DNA of 59,402 bases from an uncultured Bacteroidota bacterium (GTDB lineage: Bacteria; Bacteroidota; Bacteroidia; Chitinophagales; Chitinophagaceae). The stretch spans positions 1-59,402 of the forward strand of contig CAIVKC010000006.1 of the NCBI GenBank assembly GCA_903906365.1, written 5' to 3'. Below the pieces are notes generated by a model. It did no database searches and was not told where the DNA came from. It saw only the letters and a program-made list of their open reading frames with translations. The position numbers and the translations under genes were made by a program. Of the stretch, positions 26,625 through 34,763 are shown in pieces; position 1 is the stretch's first letter, and the number at the start of each line of letters is the position of its first letter.

Positions 26625-27182
26625 ATGAAGGACCTCAGCTGGAAAATAGTTTCCACCCAATACCTGTTCCGGGATACCTGGTTTACCATCCGGGCGGATA
26701 CCTGCCAGGATAGAACCGGTAAAATAATATCTCCGTATTATGTGTATGAGTTTCCCACCTGGGTGACTGCAGTGGCCATTACCCGTGAGGGGCAATTCAT
26801 CATGGAACGCCAATACCGGCACGCGCTGGGTCAAACCGATTACGAAATACCAGGTGGCTGTGTGGATGACACGGATCCCTCCCTGGATGCCGCCATTGAG
26901 CGGGAATTACTGGAGGAAACGGGTTACAGGTTTGACCGGTTGGAATACCTGGGAAAGACCTCCTCCAATCCATCCACCAACAACAATTGGATGCATATGT
27001 ACCTGGCCACCGGCGGCATTCTTGAGCAGGCCCAGCAGCTGGATCATAATGAAGAAATTGAACTGGAGCTCTTTACCCTGGCTCAGCTAAAGGAATTGCT
27101 GAAGCAAAACAGGATCGTTCAAAGTATGCACGTCACCGCACTTTTCTATGCTTTGGAAAAACTGGGTGAAATGCATTATTGA
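26625..27182 (+). CDS. NUDIX hydrolase (ADP-ribose pyrophosphatase-like)
   Basis: 185 residues from the internal methionine MKDLSWKIV; an alternative start at 26592 would overlap the previous gene by 7 nt and add 11 residues. The NUDIX box is GGCVDDTDPSLDAAIERELLEETGY. Its C-terminal half (RELLEETG) is standard, but the first half has Asp/Pro where Glu is expected and the spacing is shifted by one. The EIPGG strand and overall layout resemble ADP-ribose or nucleoside-diphosphate-sugar pyrophosphatases. The 3' end overlaps the end of folC, which is convergent, by 7 nt. Confidence 0.85.
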   Translation: MKDLSWKIVSTQYLFRDTWFTIRADTCQDRTGKIISPYYVYEFPTWVTAVAITREGQFIMERQYRHALGQTDYEIPGGCVDDTDPSLDAAIERELLEETGYRFDRLEYLGKTSSNPSTNNNWMHMYLATGGILEQAQQLDHNEEIELELFTLAQLKELLKQNRIVQSMHVTALFYALEKLGEMHY

Positions 27183-28486
27183 ACCAGGGCCAGGTTCACC
27201 TCTCCCACCACAAAGAGCGATCCGCAAATTACCAGCAGGTCTTTTTTGCCTGCCGTGGAAAGAGCGGCCCTTACCGCCTGATTCACCTCCTGGTAGGCAT
27301 TTCCCTGGAGGCCGCAAAGAGCCGCCATTTTCTGCAGCTGTTCTTCGGGCAAAGCCCTGGGGATCTGTGCTTTGGTGAAATAATAGTGTGCGTGTTTGGG
27401 CAGCAGGGAAAGGATCGTTTCGACCTCCTTGTCCTTCACCATTCCCAGGACAATATGGAGTTCCAGGTGGTCTGTGATCTCAATTTGACGCATCAATTGC
27501 CGGATGCCTGCTTCATTATGGCCCACATCCAGCACCACCAGCGGATGTTCCCGGATGATTTCCCAACGACCGTGCAGGCCGGTCAGTTTCCTGACCATCA
27601 TGAGGGCTTTATGAATATGGGAGGCGCTTATTTTCCATCCCTGTTCCTGCAGGAGGTGCGCGGCTTGCAAGACGGTGACCACATTCTTAATCTGGTATAT
27701 GCCATTGAGATCAAGCTGGTACCTTGTTTTTTCATTGTTACTGCTGCTGGTCGCCTCTACGGTAAGGAGGTGCGGGCTGATTTCCCAGTCAGCAATGAAA
27801 ATATGCCTGTCGGCGAAATATAAGTGACAGTTCAGCCCAGCTGCCTTGGATTCAAAGACCTCATTGGTGCGAATGTCCGATTCACCTACGACCACCGGCA
27901 CTCCGGGCTTGATGATCCCTGCTTTTTCAAAGGCTATTTTTTCCAGGGTATCGCCCAGCAGGTTCATATGATCAAAACTGATATTGGTAATGACGGAAAG
28001 TTCCGGGATGATGATATTAGTACTGTCAAAGCGCCCCCCAAGACCTACTTCTACGATGGCGATATCGACCTGCTCCTGCGCAAAATATTTAAAGGCCATG
28101 GCGACCGTAATTTCAAAAAAGGAGGGCTCTATGTCCTCTATCAGGGATTGGTTTTCTTCCACAAAAGCAGTCACAAATTCCCTGGTGATCATGTCACCGT
28201 TGATTTTGATTCTTTCCCGGAAATCATGCAGGTGGGGGGAAGTATAGAGACCGGTCTTATAACCCGCTGTCTGGAAAATAGCAGCAAGCATATGGCTGGT
28301 GGAGCCTTTTCCATTGGTTCCCGCAATATGAACGGACTTAAAGGCATCCTGCGGATTGCCGATGGCCTGGCATAAACGGATGGTATTGGTAATATCTTTC
28401 TTGAATGCGGCCGCTCCAATCCGGCTGAACATGGGAAGGCGGGTAAAAAGATATTCAATCGTCTGCTCGTAAGTCATAGGCTGCAA
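27176..28486 (-). CDS. folC: Folylpolyglutamate synthase / dihydrofolate synthase
   Basis: 436 residues. FolC adds glutamate to dihydropteroate and tetrahydrofolates. The P-loop GTNGKGST is at residues 56-63, followed by the YTSPHLHDFRERI motif, EVGLGGRFDSTN and SFDHMNLLGDTLEKIAFEKAGIIK, all diagnostic of the Mur-ligase-like family. The start may be MQPM or the fourth residue methionine. It is downstream of tonB on the same strand, but a hairpin-plus-T-run separates them. Its last codons overlap the convergent NUDIX gene. Confidence 0.95.
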   Translation of the reverse strand: MQPMTYEQTIEYLFTRLPMFSRIGAAAFKKDITNTIRLCQAIGNPQDAFKSVHIAGTNGKGSTSHMLAAIFQTAGYKTGLYTSPHLHDFRERIKINGDMITREFVTAFVEENQSLIEDIEPSFFEITVAMAFKYFAQEQVDIAIVEVGLGGRFDSTNIIIPELSVITNISFDHMNLLGDTLEKIAFEKAGIIKPGVPVVVGESDIRTNEVFESKAAGLNCHLYFADRHIFIADWEISPHLLTVEATSSSNNEKTRYQLDLNGIYQIKNVVTVLQAAHLLQEQGWKISASHIHKALMMVRKLTGLHGRWEIIREHPLVVLDVGHNEAGIRQLMRQIEITDHLELHIVLGMVKDKEVETILSLLPKHAHYYFTKAQIPRALPEEQLQKMAALCGLQGNAYQEVNQAVRAALSTAGKKDLLVICGSLFVVGEVNLALVQ

Positions 28487-28532
28487 AGTAAAAGCAAAAA
28501 CCTGTACGGCCCGGTAGGGTCAGACAGGTTTT
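28485..28532 (-). terminator. Terminator between tonB and folC
   Basis: On the minus strand AAAACCTGT pairs over 9 bp with ACAGGTTTT (arms at 28524-28532 and 28497-28505) around an 18-nt loop, and TGCTTTTAC follows. It lies in the 63-nt gap after the tonB stop codon. Confidence 0.65.
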
Positions 28533-28549
28533 ATAAAAAATGCCTGGAT

Positions 28550-29422
28550 TCAGTTCCTGACCCTTAAGTTAAAGTAGAGGGTACCCACGGCCTCATTTCC
28601 CGTGGCATTGAATTTGATTTGTTTGGCCTTGCGCAGGGCAATATTGACGGACTTGGATTCCGAAGTGGTCGATCCCCTCAGCTGGTAGGCCGCACTGACC
28701 ACATTTCCACTTTCGTCCACATGGACATCGACGGCCACCGTGCAATTTTCATTAAAATCATCGGTAAAGGAGGGCATGGAAAATCTACGTCCCTGCAGGC
28801 TCGGGGAGAGTCTTACCCCACTGTTTCCCTGGCCGCCCGCCCCCTTGTAATTATCGGAATTGGGATTTCCTCCCGGAGCGCCCTGGTCCCCTTTTCCACC
28901 GGCGATGCCCTGGTTACCGCCCGGTTTGAAATTATCAGCATCATTGCCCCCGGTACCATTGCCGCTCACACCGTGAAAAACAGCCTTGGGCCTTGGTTTG
29001 ACAACAGGCGGAGCCTCTACGGGATGGATCACTTTTACGGGGACTTTTTTGGCCACATCCCGGACAGGTATCTTGGTGGCTTCGGGCTTGGTGACCAGTG
29101 GCTTTTTGATGACCGGGGCATCGGCATCCCTGTCATTGGTTTCCACCTCTTTGGCCGCTGTATTTTCCACGACCGCCGGTCTGGGAGGGGTATATTTTTC
29201 CTGGTCCTGCGGGGAAGGCTTACCGGGCAGAAATGGCTGGTCGGTTCCAAGCCCCTGGTCGCTGTTTCCCAGATTTACTTCTATACCCTCATCCGCCGGT
29301 ACGGGGGGAAGGGTGGGCAAGGTCCAGGTTATGAAAAGCAGAATAATGGCCAGCAGGGTACAAATAGCCAGCGTATAACCAGAAGCTTTCAGGTTTTTTT
29401 CCGATTCAAAATTGTCTGCCAT
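28550..29422 (-). CDS. TonB-like energy transducer
   Basis: 290 residues. An N-terminal cytoplasmic stretch is followed by one membrane helix (about residues 15-33). Next comes a Pro/Lys/Val-rich region (about 60-145), a glycine/asparagine-rich low-complexity linker (about 148-205), and a C-terminal beta-rich domain with CTVAVDVHVDESGNVVSAAYQLRGSTT and ALRKAKQIKF that resembles TonB_C. TonB proteins carry energy from ExbBD to outer-membrane receptors. No exbB or exbD gene is adjacent, so partner genes must lie elsewhere. A variant TATATTCG promoter element precedes it and a good terminator follows it. Confidence 0.82.
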   Translation of the reverse strand: MADNFESEKNLKASGYTLAICTLLAIILLFITWTLPTLPPVPADEGIEVNLGNSDQGLGTDQPFLPGKPSPQDQEKYTPPRPAVVENTAAKEVETNDRDADAPVIKKPLVTKPEATKIPVRDVAKKVPVKVIHPVEAPPVVKPRPKAVFHGVSGNGTGGNDADNFKPGGNQGIAGGKGDQGAPGGNPNSDNYKGAGGQGNSGVRLSPSLQGRRFSMPSFTDDFNENCTVAVDVHVDESGNVVSAAYQLRGSTTSESKSVNIALRKAKQIKFNATGNEAVGTLYFNLRVRN

Positions 29423-29441
29423 GTATTGGGAATTAACTGTA

Positions 29442-29449
29442 CGAATATA
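29442..29449 (-). promoter_or_regulatory. Possible variant -7 element (TATATTCG) of the tonB-like gene
   Basis: Read on the minus strand this is TATATTCG, one base from TAnnTTTG, 19 nt before the start at 29422. The same variant precedes the DUF5686 gene at 56185. Confidence 0.3.
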
Positions 29450-29570
29450 CTACATTAACCAACGACTATATTGCAAGTTACCTTTCAATCCACACAAATC
29501 GGGCGTAGTAATTGTTAATAATTGGGCGGCTGCACCAGCTGATTTCCGACATGTCCGATTGCCACAGGGT

Positions 29571-30287
29571 TCAGGCAATCCTATGGTAGATGAAATCGGG
29601 CATCCATTTGATGACCTTGGCCACCAGCCACCAGCGCTGGGTAATATAGACCCTCCATTTTTTCTTTTCGATGGCCTCCACAATCTGCTCTGCAGCTTTC
29701 TGGGGGGAAGAAACCCAGAACCGTCTGCTTCCTTTGGCCAGCGGCGTATCGACGAAACCAGGCTGGACATCGGTTACATAAATGGATGATTTCATCTTTT
29801 TTGACTTGATATGGAGCCCTTCGAAATAAACGCTCTGAAAGGCTTTACTGGCGCTGTAGGCTGGCGCCAGGCTGCTGCCGCGCTGCGAGGCAACGGAGGA
29901 GGTGGCCGCCAAGTGGCCGTATCCCTGTTCCAAAAAGTAGTTAAAACTGAAATTTATGATTTCAATAAATCCGTTGACATTGGTATCCACGGTGGTCTTG
30001 TCCAGTTTCCAGTCAAGGGTCTCGCTGTTGTCCCCAAATCCGGAATTGTAAATGAGCAGGTCCATTCCATCCATCTTTTTAACCAGGGATTGCAAATGGG
30101 TAAGACTTTCATTGGCTGTAACATCAAAACATTCCGTGATAATGTGGTTGGGGTATTCCAGCAACAGGGTATACAGGTAATCCTGTCTCCTGCCGGTGGC
30201 TCCTACCAGCCATCCGGCAGCCGCATATGATTTTGCCAGTTCCCTGCCAATACCGGAAGTGGCGCCAATAATGATGACTTTTTTCAT
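29571..30287 (-). CDS. Short-chain dehydrogenase/reductase
   Basis: 238 residues from MKKVIIIGATSGIG; a start 9 codons earlier would only add a non-conserved extension. The NAD(P)-binding GATSGIG motif is at residues 8-14, the LIYNSGFG (NAG-like) motif is in the middle, and the catalytic Ser plus YSASK (Tyr-x3-Lys) follow. A C-terminal basic, tryptophan-rich stretch (KKWRVYITQRWWLVAKVIKW) may touch membranes, as in DltE/YdfG-type enzymes that act on lipid substrates. The substrate is unknown. It lies between tonB and the radical SAM gene on the same strand. Confidence 0.88.
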   Translation of the reverse strand: MKKVIIIGATSGIGRELAKSYAAAGWLVGATGRRQDYLYTLLLEYPNHIITECFDVTANESLTHLQSLVKKMDGMDLLIYNSGFGDNSETLDWKLDKTTVDTNVNGFIEIINFSFNYFLEQGYGHLAATSSVASQRGSSLAPAYSASKAFQSVYFEGLHIKSKKMKSSIYVTDVQPGFVDTPLAKGSRRFWVSSPQKAAEQIVEAIEKKKWRVYITQRWWLVAKVIKWMPDFIYHRIA

Positions 30288-30463
30288 ACTATAAGGAGCA
30301 AAAAAGGGTAACAAGAGGTGAATGCCTGTAAACCAGTAACAATTTTCAGTCCAAATCTTTTAACAGCGGGGGATGGATCAAAAAAAAACAGGCTGTATAT
30401 TGTCCGCCCTTGCGGCCGGTTCTGACCGAGACCCAGCAAAGGGGGCCAGGCAAACAGTTGCAC

Positions 30464-31765
30464 CTAATGGGCAAAATCCGCGGCGAAATCTCCTGTGATT
30501 CTTTCCATGGGCGGATTGAAATAACCAAAGCGTACCTGCGGAAATTCCTCATGGATCAGATCCATGAGTTGTTTCACTCCCAGGAACTCACCTGTTTCAG
30601 TGACACCTATCCTGCCCAGGTACCAGTCCGGGTCAATGTTGAAATTACGCCATTGGATCATACTCAGGTCGGTTTCCCTTATAAGCCGGCGCAGGGCTTC
30701 GTATTCTTCCACACTGTCTGTCATTCCCGGGAAAATGAAGTAGTTGATGGAAGCCCATCCCTTGTAATGGCGCACTACCCGGAGGCTTTCCAGTATATCC
30801 TCAAATGCATAATTATTGGGCCTGTAATAGGCCTCATAAATAGGCTTACGGGCAGAATTGGTGCTCACACGGATCGAATTCAATCCAGCCTCGCATAATT
30901 TTTGAACGGCCTCCGGTTTAGAACCGTTTGTATTGATGTTGATGCTTCCCCTGGAAGTGTGTTTGCGTATTTGAAGGATGGAGTCACGGATGGTTTCCCA
31001 CATCAGCAGGGGCTCGCCTTCACAACCCTGGCCAAAACTTACTATGGGAAAAGGTGCGGTCTGCAGATGGGGTACCGTAAATTCTACAATTTCTTCAGCA
31101 GACGGGCGGAAGTTAAGCCGGTCCTGGGTGGAGGGAATGGATTCCTCCTGTGGCTGAAAGGAAATGCAGCCAATACAATTGGCGTTGCAGGCAGGTGAAG
31201 TGGGTACAGGGCATTCCCACCGGCCCAGGGAGAAATTCCTGGCAGCCGGACATTGATAGGTCATGCAGCAGTTCTCCATCAGGTGTTTGACCAGCCGGTT
31301 ATGCGGGTAGGCCTCCAGCAGGTGGCGGGTACCCGTTTCAATGAGGCGGGCATCATAGCCGGCGTTTTCCTGGCGTATGTCGTCTTCAATCCTCACGGCC
31401 GGAACATAAAAAGTGCCGTCCAGCCAGGCTGCCGCCGTGTAGCAAAACAGGGGCAGGGTGGGGGCGTCCTTTCCGGACTCATAAGCCGCCAGGTAGAGTC
31501 CGGTATGGGCGGGTGGTATAAAGGCAGCCACAGCCCAGCCCTTGTCACAGAGACGCATTTCACCGGTCCCCACATCGATACCGATACCGCGCCGGCCGGG
31601 GAGTTCATAGAGTGACCCGCCTTCCGGCAAGGGAATCCAGTCTTCGGCGGGAACAGCCAATGCATCCCAGCCGCTGCGGCCGGTCGCAAAAAGGTCCGTA
31701 TCCTCAAATATATTTCCTTTGCCGTCAGAATACAGTATATAGGGCGATTGTTGCAGAACCATCAT
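30464..31765 (-). CDS. Radical SAM protein of unknown function
   Basis: 433 residues. The radical SAM CX3CX2C motif is Cys193-Cys197-Cys200 (ACNANCIGC). Unusually, this follows an N-terminal domain of about 165 residues, and four more cysteines (166, 167, 172, 185) lie just upstream, which could bind another cluster. Downstream, FGQGCEGEPLL, INTNGS and RVSTNSARKP are the usual SAM barrel motifs. No known family name fits with confidence. It may be co-transcribed with the two membrane-protein genes and the arginase-family gene upstream (gaps 68, 60 and 17 nt). The start could be the first or second methionine. Confidence 0.85.
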   Translation of the reverse strand: MMVLQQSPYILYSDGKGNIFEDTDLFATGRSGWDALAVPAEDWIPLPEGGSLYELPGRRGIGIDVGTGEMRLCDKGWAVAAFIPPAHTGLYLAAYESGKDAPTLPLFCYTAAAWLDGTFYVPAVRIEDDIRQENAGYDARLIETGTRHLLEAYPHNRLVKHLMENCCMTYQCPAARNFSLGRWECPVPTSPACNANCIGCISFQPQEESIPSTQDRLNFRPSAEEIVEFTVPHLQTAPFPIVSFGQGCEGEPLLMWETIRDSILQIRKHTSRGSININTNGSKPEAVQKLCEAGLNSIRVSTNSARKPIYEAYYRPNNYAFEDILESLRVVRHYKGWASINYFIFPGMTDSVEEYEALRRLIRETDLSMIQWRNFNIDPDWYLGRIGVTETGEFLGVKQLMDLIHEEFPQVRFGYFNPPMERITGDFAADFAH

Positions 31766-31833
31766 AATCGATTGACTTTTAGCGGCTGCCGTTACCGGTA
31801 CCTGGCAAGATCCATCGCCTCTTACCAGTCAGC

Positions 31834-32427
31834 CTACAGATAATGTTCGCAAAATTCGTGAATTTGTTCCAGTTCCTGGTAATCAAGATTTTTCCGGAAG
31901 CTGAAATGGTAGACCTGGCGGCTGGAGGTTTCTATGCGTATGCTGTCGTAGTATGCTTCCACCCGGTTGATATGGGTCCAGATCATGAATGTATGACGGG
32001 GGATGCCAGGCAGGGTGATCCCTGTATGGTAAAAACAAAGGACTTCGTTTTGGGCTGCCAGCCTTTCACAATAGCAAAGGTACAGGTAGGACAAACTCAG
32101 GCAAAAATGGAATATGCCGGAAAAATAGGCCCCGGCTCCCATCATGATGATCCCAATACCCGCAAAAAAGACAACTTCCACCAAACGGAAAAACAGGTTT
32201 ATCCGGGGCGCGCTTGCCAGCAGTCCCCTGCCTGCAAATACCAGGATGATGATATCAAGGGCAATGAGCACCTGACACCATAGAAATACCGGGTGAATGC
32301 CACTGCCATTAAGATGGCTGAGTGCATGGATGAGAATCAGTAATCCGGCCAGTAAATGGAGCCAGCTTCCTGATAATTTCAATTTTTGGATGGCAGGGTG
32401 AATGACCGGTAGGCAAAGAGACTCCAT
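31834..32427 (-). CDS. Membrane protein with C-terminal PH-like domain (paralogue A)
   Basis: 197 residues. Three or four hydrophobic helices occupy about residues 20-115, followed by a soluble part of about 80 residues with an alternating strand pattern (EVLCFYHTGITLPG, NRVEAYYDSIRIET, QVYHFSFRKNLDYQELEQIHEFCEHYL). The layout and the ending match the next gene upstream, suggesting an old duplication. The soluble part looks like a bacterial PH-like fold, a tentative call. Function unknown. It lies in a same-strand run with a radical SAM gene downstream and an arginase-family gene upstream. Confidence 0.75.
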   Translation of the reverse strand: MESLCLPVIHPAIQKLKLSGSWLHLLAGLLILIHALSHLNGSGIHPVFLWCQVLIALDIIILVFAGRGLLASAPRINLFFRLVEVVFFAGIGIIMMGAGAYFSGIFHFCLSLSYLYLCYCERLAAQNEVLCFYHTGITLPGIPRHTFMIWTHINRVEAYYDSIRIETSSRQVYHFSFRKNLDYQELEQIHEFCEHYL

Positions 32428-32487
32428 GGCCGATATTTATTCGCTATGATGCGCCTGCCCGGGAATTCCACAAAAAACCGGTTATAA

Positions 32488-33069
32488 TCAGGGCGAACCC
32501 AAACCGGAAGCCGGGAGTTGGGATGCATGGAGTTGTTTTCTGCAGAATTCATTAAATTCATCTTCATCGGCTTCCCCTTCCGGGTCATCCAGGGCCTCTT
32601 TCTGAAAGAGGGTATTATTTCTGAAATCAAGGGTCAGCAGGCCGTCCTTGAGGATCACATTATTGAAATCCTTCCACCCATAGGTTCTTTTGAACAGGGT
32701 ATTGATGACAACCTGCTCCTGGGAAAATCCCACCTCCAGTGGATGCTTTGCCTGGTATTCCAGCAGGGACAGCAGGAAAAACAGCAGGGAAACCCATTGC
32801 AGGTAAGGCATGAATATCCAGCAGGTACCTGAGAGGAACAGCAGGTATTTATAGCGGGGGGAGGGTTGGCTACCCCTGGCCTTCACCATATTGACTACAA
32901 TACCTGCAATCAACAGGAGGGACACCAGGCTGAATAATACATCAAAGCGGCCCGCTGCCAATTGTTTGAAAATGAAGGCAGCAGCCGACAGCAGGCAAAG
33001 CAGGATATTCATCATATCAATGTACCGGTCGTTATTCCTCCTTAAAGTGACTATATATTGGTATACCAT
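32488..33069 (-). CDS. Membrane protein with C-terminal PH-like domain (paralogue B)
   Basis: 193 residues. A short basic N-terminus precedes about four hydrophobic segments (residues 18-108), then a soluble beta-rich stretch (EVGFSQEQVVINTLFKRTYGWKD, VILKDGLLTLDFRNNTLFQ) and a helix EDEFNEFCRKQL. The tail DFRN..FNEFCRKQL parallels FRKN..IHEFCEHYL in the neighbouring protein. Function unknown; membrane sensing or scaffolding are guesses only. It begins 17 nt after the arginase-family gene, so the two are likely co-transcribed. Confidence 0.75.
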   Translation of the reverse strand: MVYQYIVTLRRNNDRYIDMMNILLCLLSAAAFIFKQLAAGRFDVLFSLVSLLLIAGIVVNMVKARGSQPSPRYKYLLFLSGTCWIFMPYLQWVSLLFFLLSLLEYQAKHPLEVGFSQEQVVINTLFKRTYGWKDFNNVILKDGLLTLDFRNNTLFQKEALDDPEGEADEDEFNEFCRKQLHASQLPASGLGSP

Positions 33070-33086
33070 GGACCCGGGTTAGCAGT

Positions 33087-34130
33087 TTAGCGGTTGTTGG
33101 CTACCATCAGGTTACAGAATTTCCACAGGATCCTGGCAGCCACATTGGCGTCCCAGTCGGTTTGACCGATGCCCACTTCGACCAGGTCAAATCCAATCAA
33201 TTTCCTGCCGCTTTTGATAATTTGGCTGACCAGATAGAAAATTTGCTCGGTCTCAAATCCCCCCGGAACCGGTGTGCCGGTATTTCTGCACAGTTTGGGA
33301 TCCAGCCCGTCGATGTCAAAACTGATATATACTTTTTCGGGAAGGTGTCCAATGATTTCGTCTGCAATTTGCTTCCATCCCTGCCCTTCATATTGCCGTT
33401 CCTTAATGTCCCGGTCAAAATAGGTAATCACCCGGTAATTGCTGTTGCAGATATAATCCCATTCTTCCTGGCAATAGTCCCTGACGCCGACCTGAACCAG
33501 TGTTTTGATCTGGGGAATTTCCTCCAGGGCATTGTACATGATACTGCCATGGCTGTATAGGAAACCTTCATAGGACCGGCGCAGGTCGCAATGGGCATCC
33601 ACCTGCAGCATGCCAAAATCACCATGTTTTTCGGCCACTGCCCTGAAATAACCCAAAGGGACACTGTGGTCCCCGCCCAGTACGGCTACCAGTTTGCCGC
33701 GGTTAAGCAGTTCCAGGGTCTGTTCATATACCCAGTTATTGAGAAAACGGCTCCCCTCGTTGATTTCCTTGAGGGATTTGGACATGAAATTGTTGTTGGC
33801 CACCAGATCTCCCTTGGAGATATAGTCGATATAGAGCTCCGCCTCTTTGCGGAGGTAGTCACTTTTCATGAGAATTTTGCGGTCGGAACGCCGCATAAAA
33901 AATCCCTGTTTCCAGCCATTGTTCAGGTCGTTGTCAAAAATGTCCACCTGCATGCTGGCATTAAATATGTGTTCGGCAGCCCTTGAAGTGCCTGAGCCAT
34001 AACTGACGGTAACCTCCCAGGGTACCGGTAAAATGATCAGGCGCGCCTCCTCTTCTGAAAAAGGAAGCCCGAACAGGTTGTTTTTGGGATTACTGGCCGC
34101 ATTTACATCGAAATTTGATAAATCTTTCAT
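33087..34130 (-). CDS. Arginase/agmatinase/formimidoylglutamase-family enzyme
   Basis: 347 residues from MKDLSNFDV; eight codons further upstream are open but unlikely. The binuclear manganese motifs are complete: GGDHS (His155), DAHCD (residues 178-182) and DIDGLDP (272-278). The PVPWEVTVSYGSGTSRA opening is typical of agmatinase and formimidoylglutamase-like members. Which guanidino substrate is used cannot be told by eye; no his-degradation or polyamine gene is adjacent. It heads a minus-strand run with the two related membrane proteins. A perfect 12-bp hairpin lies in the divergent region upstream. Confidence 0.88.
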   Translation of the reverse strand: MKDLSNFDVNAASNPKNNLFGLPFSEEEARLIILPVPWEVTVSYGSGTSRAAEHIFNASMQVDIFDNDLNNGWKQGFFMRRSDRKILMKSDYLRKEAELYIDYISKGDLVANNNFMSKSLKEINEGSRFLNNWVYEQTLELLNRGKLVAVLGGDHSVPLGYFRAVAEKHGDFGMLQVDAHCDLRRSYEGFLYSHGSIMYNALEEIPQIKTLVQVGVRDYCQEEWDYICNSNYRVITYFDRDIKERQYEGQGWKQIADEIIGHLPEKVYISFDIDGLDPKLCRNTGTPVPGGFETEQIFYLVSQIIKSGRKLIGFDLVEVGIGQTDWDANVAARILWKFCNLMVANNR

Positions 34131-34217
34131 GATTGACGCCGCGTGGTAGTTCACGCAGTGCGCAAGGTAGTTCAGTAAAGATTTACCAGCAAAAAAATGG
34201 CCCGAGGACCCTTTTTG

Positions 34218-34245
34218 GGAATCCCGGCTGGGAAGCCGGGATTCC
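34218..34245. repeat. Perfect 12-bp extragenic palindrome with GGGA loop
   Basis: GGAATCCCGGCT pairs perfectly with AGCCGGGATTCC around a 4-nt GGGA loop. It sits in the 203-nt divergent region between the arginase-family gene and ccmE. No T run follows on either strand, so it does not look like a terminator. It resembles REP-type extragenic elements, or a protective RNA hairpin. Confidence 0.7.
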
Positions 34246-34307
34246 GGCGCAGGTCAGGGATTCTCAGCTAAAGGATGGCGGGATGAAATCCGTGATTGTT
34301 TTTGAAC

Positions 34308-34315
34308 TAACTTTG
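34308..34315 (+). promoter_or_regulatory. Putative -7 promoter element of ccmE
   Basis: TAACTTTG matches TAnnTTTG and lies 18 nt before the ccmE start. Confidence 0.5.
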
Positions 34316-34333
34316 CAAAATATACGGAATGAT

Positions 34334-34750
34334 ATGAAAAGATTAAATATTATACTCCTCGTATTCATTGCAATAGCCATTGGGGTGCTGGTGAGTTTTA
34401 TGGGTAATTTATCTACCTATGAGACCATTGCCTCCGCCAGACAAAAAGAAGGCAAGAGTGTGACCATTGTGGCCAAACTGGACAAATCGCAACCTGTTGA
34501 ATATGACCCCAAGAAAAACCCCAATTACGTCTGTTTTCATGTTGTGGACACCCTGGGTAACAAGGCCAAGGTGGTTTACCACTATGAAAAGCCCTATGAC
34601 ATGGATAAAACAGAAAGGATTGTGCTGAAGGGTAAAATGGTGGATGGCGTTTTTGACATCACCCAAAAAGACGGGATACTCATCACCTGTCCTTCCAAAT
34701 ACAAGGATGATCCCTATATCGTCAAGAAAAATCTTAGCCAAAATCAATAA
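34334..34750 (+). CDS. ccmE: Cytochrome c maturation protein CcmE, CxxxY type
   Basis: 138 residues. CcmE is a membrane-tethered periplasmic heme chaperone. One N-terminal helix (residues 4-23) anchors it, followed by an OB-fold domain (SVTIVAKLDKS, NYVCFHVVDTLGN, ERIVLKGKMVDGVF). The heme-binding motif is Cys119-x3-Tyr123 (CPSKY) in place of the classical HxxxY, a variant known in some other bacteria and archaea. The start MKRLNIILL was chosen over a longer frame because it gives the anchor helix directly and a -7 element lies upstream. The CcmF-type gene follows after 13 nt. The ABC part of the Ccm system (ccmABCD) is not in this window. Confidence 0.9.
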   Translation: MKRLNIILLVFIAIAIGVLVSFMGNLSTYETIASARQKEGKSVTIVAKLDKSQPVEYDPKKNPNYVCFHVVDTLGNKAKVVYHYEKPYDMDKTERIVLKGKMVDGVFDITQKDGILITCPSKYKDDPYIVKKNLSQNQ

Positions 34751-34763
34751 CTAATTTTTAGAA

